A DNA stretch of 64,000 nt, from assembly GCF_030685535.1 (NCBI RefSeq), contig NZ_CP131601.1:124001-188000 (forward strand). Direction: 5' to 3'. The position numbers and the translations under genes were made by a program. The notes below the pieces were generated by a model. The model was not told the origin of the DNA. It did not search any database and worked only from the letters and a program-made list of their open reading frames with translations. The DNA is from Photobacterium leiognathi. GTDB taxonomy: Bacteria > Pseudomonadota > Gammaproteobacteria > Enterobacterales > Vibrionaceae. The stretch's first letter is position 1; each line of letters begins with the position of its first letter. Positions 39,742 through 50,018 of the stretch are shown here, in pieces.

Positions 39742-41016
39742 TTAATGCAGGTAGTTAGTTATATTATCAATGGTGCGTTGTACCGCGCCCTGATTTTGCT
39801 CTACCACTTTTTTAGCGTTTTCTCCCATTACATATTGACGCTCTGGGTTATCAAACAACTCAATTACTTGTTTTGCTAGCTCGGCACTATCTTGGCAGAT
39901 CTCTATCGCGTCAGCTTGCAGTAGTTGCTCTGTAATATCGATAAAGTTGTAGTAGCTAGGGCCTGTGATAGCAGGTTTTCCTACAGCTGCAGGTTCGAGT
40001 AGATTATGTCCACCGACTTTATCACCGATCAAGCTTCCCCCGACAAACGCAACATCACTACTAGCAAGAAGTAATAACATCTCACCCATGGTATCGGCTA
40101 AATATACATGGGTTTGTGGTATGAATTCAGCGTTATTGGTACGGCGATGCACGGACAATTGAAATTGCTGTTTTGCCAACATTTCAACATCATTGAAGCG
40201 TTCAGGATGACGAGGAACGATGATGAGTAATGCTTTCTCGTTGTGCTGCAATATCGTCTTAAAAGCTATAAAGACCTGCTCATCTTCACCTTTGTGAGTG
40301 CTCGCAGCAATGAATACAGGGCGATCTTGACCTAACTGAGAACGTAATTGTGCAGCGTACTCAAAGACCGTTGGCGCAATAGTAAGATCGTATTTAATTG
40401 AGCCTGTTACCGTAACCTTCTCTTTAGCCGCTCCAATATCGATAAAACGTTTTGCGTCGTCTTGATGAAGACAAAGAATGCTATCGACATTATTGAGTAG
40501 TGGTTTGGTGAAAAACGCGGCCGATTGATAACGTTGAGCAGAGCGTTCTGATAAGCGAGCATTAGCTATTACAATTGGAATCTGCTGTTTTTTAACAGTT
40601 GCTAGCGTATTGAGCCAGAGTTCTTTTTCAACAATCAGCATCAGCTTGGGTTGTACCGCTTTGAGAAAGCCTCGTACACACCAAGCAAAATCAATCGGCA
40701 TGTAGCGGTGTTCAACCAAATCACCTAGCTTGGCTATTTGCTCGGCGCCAGTACTCGTTGTTGTCGTAACCACGATAGCTTGTGCTGGATATTGTTCTTT
40801 CAGCGCTTTGATTAGCGGCGTGATCGCAATAGATTCTCCAACCGATGCGGCATGGATCCAAATAGGTTTCTTACCATTAACCATAGGCGTAAAACCAAAG
40901 TGTTCTTTCCAACGCTCGCCAAAACGAGGTTTCCCAGGCTTTTGTTTGTATAGTCCAAACAGAAGTAACGGGGAAGCCAGAGCAAGCAGTAAGGTATAAA
41001 CGATTCTAAGTAACAT
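39742..41016 (-). CDS. waaA: 3-deoxy-D-manno-octulosonic acid transferase WaaA (KdtA)
   Basis: Transfers Kdo from CMP-Kdo to lipid IVA. An N-terminal membrane anchor (LRIVYTLLLALASPLLLFGLY) precedes PRFGERWKEHFGF and the catalytic-base region HAASVGES; the C-terminal domain has FVGGSLIGDKVGGHNLLEPAAVGKP for CMP-Kdo binding. 424 residues. Presence of kdkA suggests it is monofunctional, adding one Kdo (inference). Last gene of the hldD-to-waaA operon, 6 bases after waaF. Confidence 0.96.
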   Translation of the reverse strand: MLLRIVYTLLLALASPLLLFGLYKQKPGKPRFGERWKEHFGFTPMVNGKKPIWIHAASVGESIAITPLIKALKEQYPAQAIVVTTTTSTGAEQIAKLGDLVEHRYMPIDFAWCVRGFLKAVQPKLMLIVEKELWLNTLATVKKQQIPIVIANARLSERSAQRYQSAAFFTKPLLNNVDSILCLHQDDAKRFIDIGAAKEKVTVTGSIKYDLTIAPTVFEYAAQLRSQLGQDRPVFIAASTHKGEDEQVFIAFKTILQHNEKALLIIVPRHPERFNDVEMLAKQQFQLSVHRRTNNAEFIPQTHVYLADTMGEMLLLLASSDVAFVGGSLIGDKVGGHNLLEPAAVGKPAITGPSYYNFIDITEQLLQADAIEICQDSAELAKQVIELFDNPERQYVMGENAKKVVEQNQGAVQRTIDNITNYLH

Positions 41017-41022
41017 ATTTAC

Positions 41023-42054
41023 TTACGCTTGTTGCAACTTATTGATTGCATCAACCACTAAATCAGGTGTCAGCTCTGTTAAACACTTCAAATGACCTAA
41101 TGGACACTCGCGCTTAAAGCATGGGCGACAACTGATATCGGTATTTAATACTTCAACATGCTCAGCTAGCGGTGGGGTATAACCTGGTGATGTTGAACCG
41201 TATAATGCTACGATATTACAGCCAACAGCGGCTGAAATATGCATCAGACCAGAATCATTGCTAACGACGGTTGTACAGGCAGCAAGTAAATCAATCGCCT
41301 CGATTAAAGACGTGTTACCAGCAAGATTTTGGCAATGCGTTTGCATTTCCTGCGGCAGGCTAGCTTTGATTTTATCGGTCACTTCACGATCTTTTGCTGA
41401 GCCGAATAACCATACTTGGTTACCTTGCTCTATCAGCGTTGCGGCTGCTTTTGCAAAATGTTGCTCAGGCCAACGTTTTGCTGGACCAAATTCAGCGCCA
41501 GGACATAAGCCAATCACGGTTCTTTCTCGGTTTAAACCGAATTTAGTTAGTGCTTCATTTTGAGCGGTGGCGTCGATGGTGAGCTTTGGATGTGGCATAT
41601 CAGTTAAACAGCCAGAGCCTGTCATTTCCGTTGCTGGATGCGCTAGTGCAATATAGCGTTCAATCATCAAGTTGAATGATTTTTTGTTATTGCGCAGATC
41701 ATTGAGTAAGCCGTAACGCATCTCACCTTTCCAGCCGGTACGAACAGGGATCTTGGCAAATAAGGGGATTAATGCTGATTTGGCTGAGTTAGGTAAAACA
41801 TACGCATGATCATAGCTGTCATCGCGAAGAATTTTACCTAATTGATAGCGAGCAAACAGGTTGAGATCGCCATGTCCAAGAGGCATTTCAATTGCTTGAT
41901 TAACCTCAGGCATACGCTCGAGTACGGGCTTACACCAACCGGGTGCCATTACATCAATGATAGCGTCTGGGTGAAGCTTTTTAAGCTCGGTATAAAGACA
42001 TTGTGACATCACCATGTCGCCAACCCATGATGGGCCAATAATTAATATTTTCAC
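41023..42054 (-). CDS. waaF: ADP-heptose:LPS heptosyltransferase II WaaF
   Basis: Adds the second heptose to the inner core. Family 9 motifs: KILIIGPSWVGDMVMSQCLY at the N-terminus, CPGAEFGPAKRWPEQHFA in the middle and VVSNDSGLMHISAAVGCNIVALYGSTSP at the donor site; near the C-terminus CRPCFKRECPLGHLKCL matches the WaaF cysteine-rich segment. 343 residues. Confidence 0.96.
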   Translation of the reverse strand: MKILIIGPSWVGDMVMSQCLYTELKKLHPDAIIDVMAPGWCKPVLERMPEVNQAIEMPLGHGDLNLFARYQLGKILRDDSYDHAYVLPNSAKSALIPLFAKIPVRTGWKGEMRYGLLNDLRNNKKSFNLMIERYIALAHPATEMTGSGCLTDMPHPKLTIDATAQNEALTKFGLNRERTVIGLCPGAEFGPAKRWPEQHFAKAAATLIEQGNQVWLFGSAKDREVTDKIKASLPQEMQTHCQNLAGNTSLIEAIDLLAACTTVVSNDSGLMHISAAVGCNIVALYGSTSPGYTPPLAEHVEVLNTDISCRPCFKRECPLGHLKCLTELTPDLVVDAINKLQQA

Positions 42055-42069
42055 ATTACAACCGTTGTT

Positions 42070-43152
42070 TTAAACGCTTTGAAAGAAGTTCAGCTGTTGC
42101 TTTGTTGTTTCTTGGATTGAAAAATGCGCTTTTAATCGTTGTTGTGCATTTTGCCCCATTTCAACGCGTATAGTTTCAGACTCTGCTAATTGTTTAATTT
42201 TATCAGCTAATGCTTGAGGATTATTGGTTTCGACCACAAAACCAGTTTTACCTTCTTCTACTAACTCTTTACTGCCGCCAGTGGTTGTGACAACGGAAGG
42301 TTTTGCCATTGCCATCGCTTCGATAATTGTTTTGGGTAGACCTTCACCGCTAATAGATGGCTGTACCTGGATATCGGATGTCGCCATGATTTCAGGTACA
42401 TCAGAGCGATAACCTAAAAAGTGAATACGACTTTGCATGCCACTGTTTGCTGCCAGTTGGTTATTTTCTTCCGTATCCATATCACGACCAACGAGTACTA
42501 GATGTAGATTGTCGATATCGGCTAACTGCTTAGCTGCATCAAGCAGAACATGAACGCCTTTAGATTTACGTGCATTGGCAACACAGGTAACAATAATATC
42601 ATCATCGGTTAAGCCGAGTTGCTCTCGTGGCAGAGCATCTGCTTGATACCAAGCTAAATCATGACCTTTATAAATGGTTTGAACTTTTTCAGGTGCTAAC
42701 TTAACAACGCTTCGCACTGACTCTGTAACCGCTTCTGCGACACAAGAAATCCCATTCACGCGAGGATGAAGATGCGTTAAATATGATGATGGGTCATGAC
42801 GATAAATACCACCAACAGTGCCACGGTAGCTGATAAGTTTTGTATCTGGAAAACCAATACAAGCAAACGCAGCGTTAGGGATAGTCTTAGAGTTAAGTGC
42901 ATACACCACATCATAATGGTGTTGGCGTAGTTCATGACGAATTGTTTTTATTGTTCTGAAGCAAATTTTACGACTTGGGTAGCAATCGATAACCGTTATT
43001 CCAGCTTCACGAAAACGCTCGACATAAGGAGCATCACCTTGAGTGATAATAGTGACTTCGTGACCTTGTTTGACCATCTCGATACACATTTCGGCTTCTG
43101 GCCTAACGCTGTTCCAAGCATCTAAATAAGAACTTAATACGAGTATTCTCAT
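42070..43152 (-). CDS. Family 4 glycosyltransferase
   Basis: 360-residue GT-B enzyme, likely for LPS core extension. N-terminal acceptor domain (RILVLSSYLDAWNSVRPEAEMCIEMVKQGHEV), linker VTCVANARKSKGVHVLLDAAKQL, and the donor-binding EX7E region PSISGEGLPKTIIEAMAMAKPSVVTTTGGSKELVEEGKTGF. No membrane segment. It overlaps the O-antigen ligase gene by 4 bases (ATGA), so the two are coupled. Sugar specificity unknown. Confidence 0.9.
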   Translation of the reverse strand: MRILVLSSYLDAWNSVRPEAEMCIEMVKQGHEVTIITQGDAPYVERFREAGITVIDCYPSRKICFRTIKTIRHELRQHHYDVVYALNSKTIPNAAFACIGFPDTKLISYRGTVGGIYRHDPSSYLTHLHPRVNGISCVAEAVTESVRSVVKLAPEKVQTIYKGHDLAWYQADALPREQLGLTDDDIIVTCVANARKSKGVHVLLDAAKQLADIDNLHLVLVGRDMDTEENNQLAANSGMQSRIHFLGYRSDVPEIMATSDIQVQPSISGEGLPKTIIEAMAMAKPSVVTTTGGSKELVEEGKTGFVVETNNPQALADKIKQLAESETIRVEMGQNAQQRLKAHFSIQETTKQQLNFFQSV

Positions 43153-44420
43153 GATCGTTTCTCTCTCATTGAAATGCTTGTTGCTAGAAGAATGACTGTC
43201 ATTAGAGAATAAAAAATCATTCCCGAATTATGGCGGAACATAGCTTGAGACAAACAGTAACCTATCATCATGATCACACTGATAGCACCACACTGGTTGA
43301 GCATTTTTTGTTGAGGCGAGTTTGCAATATTATGATTTTTGACAAAGATACTCAGAGGAATAATAAAAATAGCGAGTAGTGCTGCTAGTCCAATAACACC
43401 ACGGACAGATAAATCTTCTAAGAATTGGTTATGGGAGTGTGAATCTAAAAAGTTTTTAATCACTTGTGCATTCACAAGACCTTCATGCGCCCACTTTTCT
43501 CTTAGTACTTCTCTACCTTGGTAACCTGCACCAATAATAGGGTGCTGTTCTGTGGTGTAAATAGCGCTTTTCCAAAGTTCAAACCGAGCACCTAAAGAAG
43601 AGGTTTGATCATGACCTTTTTGATACTGCACAATCTCTTGGGTAGCTTCATTTAAACGTGTTTTTATTTCCATATTCTGGCTAAGAGAAAATACAGCAGT
43701 TCCAAGAACAACAATGCTAAATATAGCTATTTTTTTAGAAATAAATTGACGATTACTGAAGGCTAAATAAATGATAGCAATAGGTAAAAATATCCAGCCG
43801 CCACGACTTCCTGAAAGAAAACTGGCATAGATACCTAAAAGTGCTGCAATTAAACTGAGCGTAAATTTCCACCATGACTTTTGGTCTAGATAATAAAGAC
43901 TAATAGTGAGGCTTATTACCCCTAACGTCATTGCCATATTACCAGACTGAATAGGCATATAGCCTTTTAATGATGGGTGAATACTTTTGTATAAATCACT
44001 AAAGGCTCTACCTGTTTTAAAATCATAAATGTGAATCATTGCTACAACACCCGCAATGATGGAGCCGATGATAAAACCTGAAGTCAAGATATTAACTTTC
44101 GGTGGATAGAGCAGTAGTAATAGAAATATAGGTAGCACTAATACAAAACGGCTAGGCATATCGATTTCAGAAAGGCTTCCACCGTAATAAAGCGTTGAGG
44201 CTAAATAGGTGAGAAAGTAAATGCTAAAGCTACTTAATACCCATTTCACTTGTGTTGTATAGTTAACTTTTTTGAATTGCCAACAAAACCCAAGTGCAGC
44301 TACTAATAATAAAATTGGTGGTAAGTTATAACCTTTACCGTAAGCAAGGCATAAAATAGGAAAGCTTGCGACGAGCAAGCTTATGATTATTTCACGATTT
44401 AAAAAGCGAAGAAGATTCAT
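43149..44420 (-). CDS. waaL: O-antigen ligase WaaL family
   Basis: Polytopic inner-membrane protein (423 residues, about ten to twelve helices) of the Wzy_C/O-antigen ligase family. The large periplasmic loop carries ARFELWKSAIYTTEQHPIIGAGYQG and the conserved His in LDSHSHNQFLEDLSVRG. WaaL joins undecaprenyl-linked O-antigen to lipid A-core; a Wzy polymerase is the alternative, but location among core genes favours the ligase. More AT-rich than neighbours. Confidence 0.87.
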   Translation of the reverse strand: MNLLRFLNREIIISLLVASFPILCLAYGKGYNLPPILLLVAALGFCWQFKKVNYTTQVKWVLSSFSIYFLTYLASTLYYGGSLSEIDMPSRFVLVLPIFLLLLLYPPKVNILTSGFIIGSIIAGVVAMIHIYDFKTGRAFSDLYKSIHPSLKGYMPIQSGNMAMTLGVISLTISLYYLDQKSWWKFTLSLIAALLGIYASFLSGSRGGWIFLPIAIIYLAFSNRQFISKKIAIFSIVVLGTAVFSLSQNMEIKTRLNEATQEIVQYQKGHDQTSSLGARFELWKSAIYTTEQHPIIGAGYQGREVLREKWAHEGLVNAQVIKNFLDSHSHNQFLEDLSVRGVIGLAALLAIFIIPLSIFVKNHNIANSPQQKMLNQCGAISVIMMIGYCLSQAMFRHNSGMIFYSLMTVILLATSISMREKRS

Positions 44421-44421
44421 T

Positions 44422-45378
44422 TTATTTCTTTACCTGATACGGATTCTCATCACTATTCGGACGTGTCTTTAATAAACGCAGAATCCACATATATTGTTCT
44501 GGACGTTCACCAACGTATTGCTCAATACATTCGTTCATCATACGAGCATCTTGCTCTTCTGTTTCACTAGGGAAAGGCAGAGCAGGGTAAAAATCTAATT
44601 CATATTTGCCTGTTTCACTGTTGTACATAGCAAACAGAGGGACGATTTTCGCGCGGCTTAATTTAGATAGTCGACCAAGACCGGACATCGTTGCTTTAGT
44701 TGTACCGAAGAAATTAACAAATACACTGTGCTCAGGGCCAAGATCTTCATCAGGTAAGTAATAACCTAAGTACCCTTCACGAATTGATTTGATAAATGGT
44801 TTAATACCACCACTGCGCTCATAAACACGACCGCCGTATTGCACGCGTTGACGATGCATCAACCAGTCTGAGACGGGATTTTTCTGTTTTTTCGCCATCG
44901 CAGATACTGGCAAACCGCGTGATGCGAGTAGCACTGCAGGAATATCAATTGCCCAAGTGTGAGGAACCAATAAAATCACGCTTTGCTGCTGATCGGTGAG
45001 AGTGGTGAGGTTCTCCATCCCACGGATCTCGGTATTATCTTCTAGCCAGAATTTGCTGCGGACACTTAATGATGCAAACCCTAGTAAAAATGTACCCGCG
45101 GTAGTGATGCTTTGCAGTAAGATCTCTTCACGCTCAGCCTCAGTTTTTTCAGGAAAGCACATTTGCAAGTTTACGCGCGCACGGCGATTCGCTTTACTAT
45201 TAAGCTTGATTGCTTGTTTAGCAAAGGTACTTGCAATGGCGCGACGCATCTTATGTGGCAGTAAGCAAAACAAAGATGCCAGTAATACTGCAAGCCAAGT
45301 TCCCCAGTATTTAGGATGTAAAAATGACCACTCAAACTGTGGGTTATAGGCTTGTTTGTCGTAATGGTTATCAATCAT
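44422..45378 (-). CDS. lpxM: Lipid A late acyltransferase (LpxM/MsbB-like)
   Basis: Adds a secondary acyl chain to Kdo-lipid A. One N-terminal membrane segment (about 29-44), the catalytic HxxxxD in VPHTWAID, and the family motif YYLPDEDLGPEHSVFVNFFGTTKATMSGLGRLS. The last favours LpxM (myristoyl) over LpxL, but the two are close and specificity is inferred. 318 residues. Seven bases after hldD, 1 base before waaL. Confidence 0.88.
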   Translation of the reverse strand: MIDNHYDKQAYNPQFEWSFLHPKYWGTWLAVLLASLFCLLPHKMRRAIASTFAKQAIKLNSKANRRARVNLQMCFPEKTEAEREEILLQSITTAGTFLLGFASLSVRSKFWLEDNTEIRGMENLTTLTDQQQSVILLVPHTWAIDIPAVLLASRGLPVSAMAKKQKNPVSDWLMHRQRVQYGGRVYERSGGIKPFIKSIREGYLGYYLPDEDLGPEHSVFVNFFGTTKATMSGLGRLSKLSRAKIVPLFAMYNSETGKYELDFYPALPFPSETEEQDARMMNECIEQYVGERPEQYMWILRLLKTRPNSDENPYQVKK

Positions 45379-45385
45379 ATCGTTA

Positions 45386-46330
45386 TTATTTATTTAAAAT
45401 AGCCATGTATTCAGCAACACCTTCAGCAACGGATTTAAACGGTTCTGGGTAACCTGCTGCACGTACTTTTGTTAAATCTGCTTGAGTATATGCTTGGTAG
45501 CGACCTTTTAAGTGTTCAGGGAACGGAACAGATTCAACGTCACCTTTACCGTGGAATTTAACGACCGCGTCAGCGACAGCTTGGAACGATTCTGCGTTAC
45601 CCGTACCGCAGTTAAAAATACCGGATACGCCATTTTCTAGGAACCATAGGTTCATTTTGCACACATCGCCGACGTAGACGAAATCACGTTTGAAGTTCTC
45701 TGAACCTTCAAACAGTTTTGGATTACCGCCAGCATTAATTTGGCTGTTGAGGTGGAAAGCAACAGAAGCCATGCTGCCCTTATGTTGTTCACGAGGACCA
45801 TACACGTTGAAATAACGGAAACCAGTGATCTGAGAGAGTTTCTCGCCATGTGCTTCAGCATCTTGCCAAATGCGGCGTACGTAGTTATCAAATTGCTGTT
45901 TTGAGTAACCGTAGACGTTTAGCGCACCTTCATAAGGCTTCTCTTCAATGAAATCATGGTCGCGACCACCATAGGTTGCAGCAGAAGAGGCGTATAAGAA
46001 TGGAATTTCACGTTCTAAACAATAATGTAATAGCTCTTTTGAGTATTCATAGTTGTTTAGCATCATGTATTTACCGTCCCATTCAGTGGTTGCAGAGCAA
46101 GCACCTTCATGGAAGATAGCATCAATGTGACCAAACTCATCACCCGCCATGATTTGGGTGATGAAGTCTTCTTTATCCATGTAGTCGGCAATATCTAAAT
46201 CCACAAGGTTGGCAAATTTAGTGCCGTCTTTGAGGTTATCCACCACTAAAATATCGTTACGACCTTGCTCGTTGAGGGCCTTTACGATGTTGCTGCCGAT
46301 CATGCTGGCGCCGCCAGTAACAATTATCAT
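45386..46330 (-). CDS. hldD: ADP-L-glycero-D-manno-heptose 6-epimerase
   Basis: Makes ADP-L,D-heptose, the substrate of OpsX and WaaF. Intact Rossmann motif [16 protein letters not shown], the characteristic [20 protein letters not shown], Ser/Tyr/Lys catalytic residues in [10 protein letters not shown] and [12 protein letters not shown]. 314 residues. First gene of a minus-strand operon running hldD-lpxM-waaL-GT4-waaF-waaA with gaps of at most 15 bases. Confidence 0.97.
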   Translation of the reverse strand: MIIVTGGASMIGSNIVKALNEQGRNDILVVDNLKDGTKFANLVDLDIADYMDKEDFITQIMAGDEFGHIDAIFHEGACSATTEWDGKYMMLNNYEYSKELLHYCLEREIPFLYASSAATYGGRDHDFIEEKPYEGALNVYGYSKQQFDNYVRRIWQDAEAHGEKLSQITGFRYFNVYGPREQHKGSMASVAFHLNSQINAGGNPKLFEGSENFKRDFVYVGDVCKMNLWFLENGVSGIFNCGTGNAESFQAVADAVVKFHGKGDVESVPFPEHLKGRYQAYTQADLTKVRAAGYPEPFKSVAEGVAEYMAILNK

Positions 46331-46393
46331 GGGAGAAATCCTTCATTGATGAAATAACGGCTTGTAGTTATCGACCTACAAAACCAAAAAAAC

Positions 46394-46409
46394 GTTAACT
46401 TATGATAAC
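46394..46409. promoter_or_regulatory. Imperfect palindrome in the hldD/TetR divergent promoter region
   Basis: GTTAACTTATGATAAC matches its own reverse complement at 12 of 16 positions (GTTA-N8-TAAC). It lies 36 bases before the TetR-type gene and 63 bases before hldD, so it could be the regulator's operator. This is inference. Confidence 0.3.
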
Positions 46410-46445
46410 ATTATATGCAGCAGAAGGGCGAAGGAAGTCAATGAA

Positions 46446-47084
46446 ATGAAAACCCGAGACAGAATTATTCATGCGGCATTAGCGTTATTTAACGAGAAAG
46501 GTGAGCCAAACGTAACGACGAACCATATCGCCGCCGATCTCGGGATAAGTCCGGGAAACCTTTACTATCACTTTCGTAATAAAGAGCAAATCATCCACAG
46601 CATTTTTGATTTGTATGCCACAGACTTGCAAGTAAGTTTTCAACCGCGTAGCGAAGCGGAAACTACCGAAAGCCTTTTAAGTTATCTTGATGCTGTGTTT
46701 TTACTGATGTGGCGTTATCGTTTTTTCTACGCCAATTTGCCTGACATCTTACGTCGTGATCCTGAATTGCAGCTTAAGTACTTAGATGCACAAGCACAAC
46801 TGCGTAGCAATATTGCGGTATTGATGCAAAGTTTAAAAGAAGGTGGTTTGGTTGATATTGATGATGACGATCTAAAGACCTTAGCAGACACATTATTGAT
46901 GGTGGCATCGAGCTGGATCAGTTATCAAACTACACAAGTTGCTGGTGCTAGAATTACCCCTACGGTGATTTATAAAGGGGTGATTCAAATACTGAATATT
47001 GTCAGACCACTGGCGACATTGAAGGGTAGAGAGCGAGTCGAAGCATTAAAGCAGTACTACGAACAAAAAGAGCAGCAATCCTAG
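46446..47084 (+). CDS. TetR/AcrR family transcriptional regulator
   Basis: 212 residues. N-terminal helix-turn-helix TRDRIIHAALALFNEKGEPNVTTNHIAADLGISPGNLYYHFRNKEQII is textbook TetR. The C-terminal ligand domain starts with a tryptophan/arginine-rich segment (LLMWRYRFFYANLPDILRRDPELQ) seen in a group of Vibrionaceae TetR proteins of unknown ligand. It is divergent from hldD, and may control it or itself. It shares a terminator with envC. Confidence 0.88.
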   Translation: MKTRDRIIHAALALFNEKGEPNVTTNHIAADLGISPGNLYYHFRNKEQIIHSIFDLYATDLQVSFQPRSEAETTESLLSYLDAVFLLMWRYRFFYANLPDILRRDPELQLKYLDAQAQLRSNIAVLMQSLKEGGLVDIDDDDLKTLADTLLMVASSWISYQTTQVAGARITPTVIYKGVIQILNIVRPLATLKGRERVEALKQYYEQKEQQS

Positions 47085-47116
47085 CGTGAAGATGTAGTTG
47101 CGAATAAAGAGATAAT

Positions 47117-47153
47117 AAAAAAGGTTGGGATAGAAATATCGCCAACCTTTTTT
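47117..47153. terminator. Bidirectional terminator between the TetR gene and envC
   Basis: AAAAAAGGTTGG and CCAACCTTTTTT, with an inner GATA/TATC extension around GAAA. Confidence 0.9.
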
Positions 47154-47172
47154 GTATTAGTTAGAGCTTAGC

Positions 47173-48468
47173 TTAGTCCAACCAAGGTTTAGGATTGGTT
47201 GGTTGCCCTTTACGGCGGATCTCAAAGTAGAGTCCTGGTTTTTCCTGACCGCCACTATCACCGACGAGGGCAATAGGCTCTCCGGCTTGTACCGTATCAC
47301 CGACTTTTTTCAGTAGGGTCTGGTTATAGCCATAGAAACTCATATCACCTTTACCGTGATCAATACCAATCATCAAACCATAGCCACGTAGCCAATCGGC
47401 AAACACGATACGACCAGAGTAAATAGCGCGTACTTGGCTACCAAGTGGTTTACTAAATACCATGCCTTTCCAATGCAATTGACCACGTTGTAGTGAGCCA
47501 TAGTTATGCAGGATAGGACCTTTCACTGACCAATAAAGCTTGCCTTTATGACGTGCTAAACCGTCCATTGGTACACGTGCTTGTTGACGTGCATATTGCT
47601 GGTCGATTTCGCGAGCTTCTGCTTCAGCTGCCGCGCGTTCTTTGGCTTCTTTCGCGGCTTTGATACGTGCTTCAGCTGCCGCTTTTTCGCGGGCTCTGCG
47701 TTCGGCCTCTTCACGAGCACGACGTTCTGCTTCTGCTTTTGCTTTAGCAATAGCTGCAATCATGCGTTTTTCGTTCGCCTGAAGCTCTGCTAAGTCTTCG
47801 TTACCACTGGTAATTTGATTCTTAATGCTAGAGAGCGTCTTTTGACGTGATTGTTGCTGTTGATCCAGTGTTTGTTTTTGTTGCTTAAGTGCATTGAGCG
47901 CTTGTTGTTGCTCTGTTTTTTGCTCTTTAAGCTCGTGCACTTTCATCTGAATTTCAGTTTGTGTGGCATCGAGTGCATCAATGGCTTCAACACGAGCTTT
48001 ACTGATGTGTTCAGCGTAGGTTGTCATGCGATCAAGGCGTGTTGAATCTTCGCCACTGAGTAGGCTGGCGATATCGCTGTCTTTACCTTGACGAAACTGG
48101 GCGTTGAGAAGAGAAGCAACAACCGCTTTTTGTTGCTGTTGTTTTTGCTCAAGCTCTGCTTGTTCGGCGTTTAACTTATCAATTGTGCGTTTAATCGTGG
48201 CTAATTGATTGTTTGTCGCATGAATATCATTTGCAGCTTTGGCAATGTTCAGTTCGTGTTGTTTCAATGCTTGTTGCAAGCTGTTGTATTTCTTTTGCTT
48301 GCTTGCCAGTTGATTTTTTTGGCGTGAGATTTCCTGTTTTACGCCATCGAGCTGGTTTTGACTGGACGCTGCACATGGAACCGCAAATGCCATGCATAGT
48401 AAAGCGCCAGTGCATAATGCACTGGCGCGGATTTTTTTGTTTAGATGTTTTCTAATCATATCTCGCAT
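47173..48468 (-). CDS. envC: Murein hydrolase activator EnvC
   Basis: Periplasmic activator of the septal amidases AmiA/AmiB, recruited by FtsEX. A signal peptide (about 1-34, cleavage near AASS) is followed by long coiled coils (about 38-235 and the Ala/Lys/Glu-rich 240-285) and a LytM domain ending LYFEIRRKGQPTNPKPWLD. The LytM domain reads GIDHGKGDMSFYGYN, as in E. coli EnvC, which lacks the full zinc site and is not itself a hydrolase. ATG at 48459 is an alternative start. gpmI lies 8 bases upstream. Confidence 0.94.
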   Translation of the reverse strand: MRDMIRKHLNKKIRASALCTGALLCMAFAVPCAASSQNQLDGVKQEISRQKNQLASKQKKYNSLQQALKQHELNIAKAANDIHATNNQLATIKRTIDKLNAEQAELEQKQQQQKAVVASLLNAQFRQGKDSDIASLLSGEDSTRLDRMTTYAEHISKARVEAIDALDATQTEIQMKVHELKEQKTEQQQALNALKQQKQTLDQQQQSRQKTLSSIKNQITSGNEDLAELQANEKRMIAAIAKAKAEAERRAREEAERRAREKAAAEARIKAAKEAKERAAAEAEAREIDQQYARQQARVPMDGLARHKGKLYWSVKGPILHNYGSLQRGQLHWKGMVFSKPLGSQVRAIYSGRIVFADWLRGYGLMIGIDHGKGDMSFYGYNQTLLKKVGDTVQAGEPIALVGDSGGQEKPGLYFEIRRKGQPTNPKPWLD

Positions 48469-48476
48469 GGAGATAA

Positions 48477-50018
48477 TTATTTCAGATTGTATAGCACCTG
48501 ACCAGACATCTCTGCAGGGATTTCCATATCTGTTAGTGAAAGCATCGTTGGTGCAAGATCTGACAGTTTACCACCAGACTTAAGCTCTAAGTCTTTACCA
48601 CCTACGTAAATAAGCGGTACTGGTAGGTTAGTGTGTGCAGTGTGGATACCGCCAGTTGCCGGATCAACCATCATTTCTGCGTTACCGTGGTCAGCTGTGA
48701 TCAATAGTTGACCGTCAGCTTCTTTGATTGCAGCTACTACTTTACCTAGGCAAGTATCTAGTGCTTCACAAGCTTTTACTGCCGCATCGTAAACACCAGT
48801 GTGACCAACCATATCACCGTTAGGGTAGTTACAGATGATCATGTCAAACTCGCCGCCTTTGATTGCAGCAACAAGCTTTTCAGTTAGCTCTGGTGCGCTC
48901 ATTTCAGGCTGTAGATCGTAAGTTGCTACTTTTGGTGAAGCAACAAGCTGGCGTGATTCACCGTCAAACTCGTTTTCAACACCACCGTTGAAGAAGAACG
49001 TTACGTGTGCGTATTTCTCTGTTTCAGAGATACGTAGCTGCTTCTTACCTTTCTTCGATAGCCACTCACCTAGTGTGTTATCTAGGCTTGCAGGTGGAAA
49101 TGCTGTTGTTAGCTCAATGTCTGCAGCGTATTGCGTTAGCATTACGAAATCAGATAGTTGAGGGAACTGCTCACGCTCAAATGCAGTGAAACCTGGCTCA
49201 AATGCACGCGTGATTTCACGAGCACGGTCAGCACGGTAGTTCATGAAAATAACGCTGTCGCCATCTTCCATGATTGCTGCTTCTTGACCTTCAGCGCGGA
49301 TTTCTGTTGCTTTAACAAACTCATCGTTTTCGTCACGCTCGTAAGCTGCTGCTAGACCATCAACCGCGTTTGCTACTGTGTATTCAGCTTTAGCTGCAGT
49401 TAGTAGGTTGTATGCTTGTTCAACGCGATCCCAGTTGTTATCGCGGTCCATAGCGTAGTAACGACCGATAAGAGAAGCTGTACGACCTTTACCTAGTTTT
49501 GCAAATAGCTCATTGAAGCGAACTAGTGAATTTTTCGCGCTACGAGGTGGAGTATCACGACCATCTAGGAATGCGTGAAGGTAGATCTTCTCTGCACCAC
49601 GTTTTGCTGCCATTTCAATGGCTGCAGCAATGTGATCTTCGTGGCTGTGTACGCCACCTGGAGATAGAAGACCTAAGATATGAACCGCTTTACCTGCATT
49701 TACTGCTTTATCGATAGCAGAAACCAGTGCCGCGTTTTCGAAGAATTCACCGTCGCTGATCGCTTTAGTGATACGAGTAAGATCTTGGTATACCACACGA
49801 CCAGCACCAATGTTGGTGTGACCTACTTCAGAGTTACCCATTTGACCATCTGGTAGGCCAACATCGATACCTGAAGCTGAAATTAGGGTGTTAGGACTAT
49901 GAGCAAGTAGCTCATCCATTACTGGTGTATTAGCGTTAGCAATAGCGTTATCCGCATTATCTTCGCGGTAGCCCCAACCATCTAGAATAACAAGTGCAAG
50001 TGGTTTCTTCGCAGACAT
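48477..50018 (-). CDS. gpmI: 2,3-bisphosphoglycerate-independent phosphoglycerate mutase
   Basis: Interconverts 3- and 2-phosphoglycerate in glycolysis using two manganese ions. Alkaline-phosphatase-fold motifs: [11 protein letters not shown] at the start, [15 protein letters not shown] with the phosphoserine, [24 protein letters not shown] and [10 protein letters not shown] for metal binding. 513 residues. Operon with envC. Confidence 0.97.
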   Translation of the reverse strand: MSAKKPLALVILDGWGYREDNADNAIANANTPVMDELLAHSPNTLISASGIDVGLPDGQMGNSEVGHTNIGAGRVVYQDLTRITKAISDGEFFENAALVSAIDKAVNAGKAVHILGLLSPGGVHSHEDHIAAAIEMAAKRGAEKIYLHAFLDGRDTPPRSAKNSLVRFNELFAKLGKGRTASLIGRYYAMDRDNNWDRVEQAYNLLTAAKAEYTVANAVDGLAAAYERDENDEFVKATEIRAEGQEAAIMEDGDSVIFMNYRADRAREITRAFEPGFTAFEREQFPQLSDFVMLTQYAADIELTTAFPPASLDNTLGEWLSKKGKKQLRISETEKYAHVTFFFNGGVENEFDGESRQLVASPKVATYDLQPEMSAPELTEKLVAAIKGGEFDMIICNYPNGDMVGHTGVYDAAVKACEALDTCLGKVVAAIKEADGQLLITADHGNAEMMVDPATGGIHTAHTNLPVPLIYVGGKDLELKSGGKLSDLAPTMLSLTDMEIPAEMSGQVLYNLK

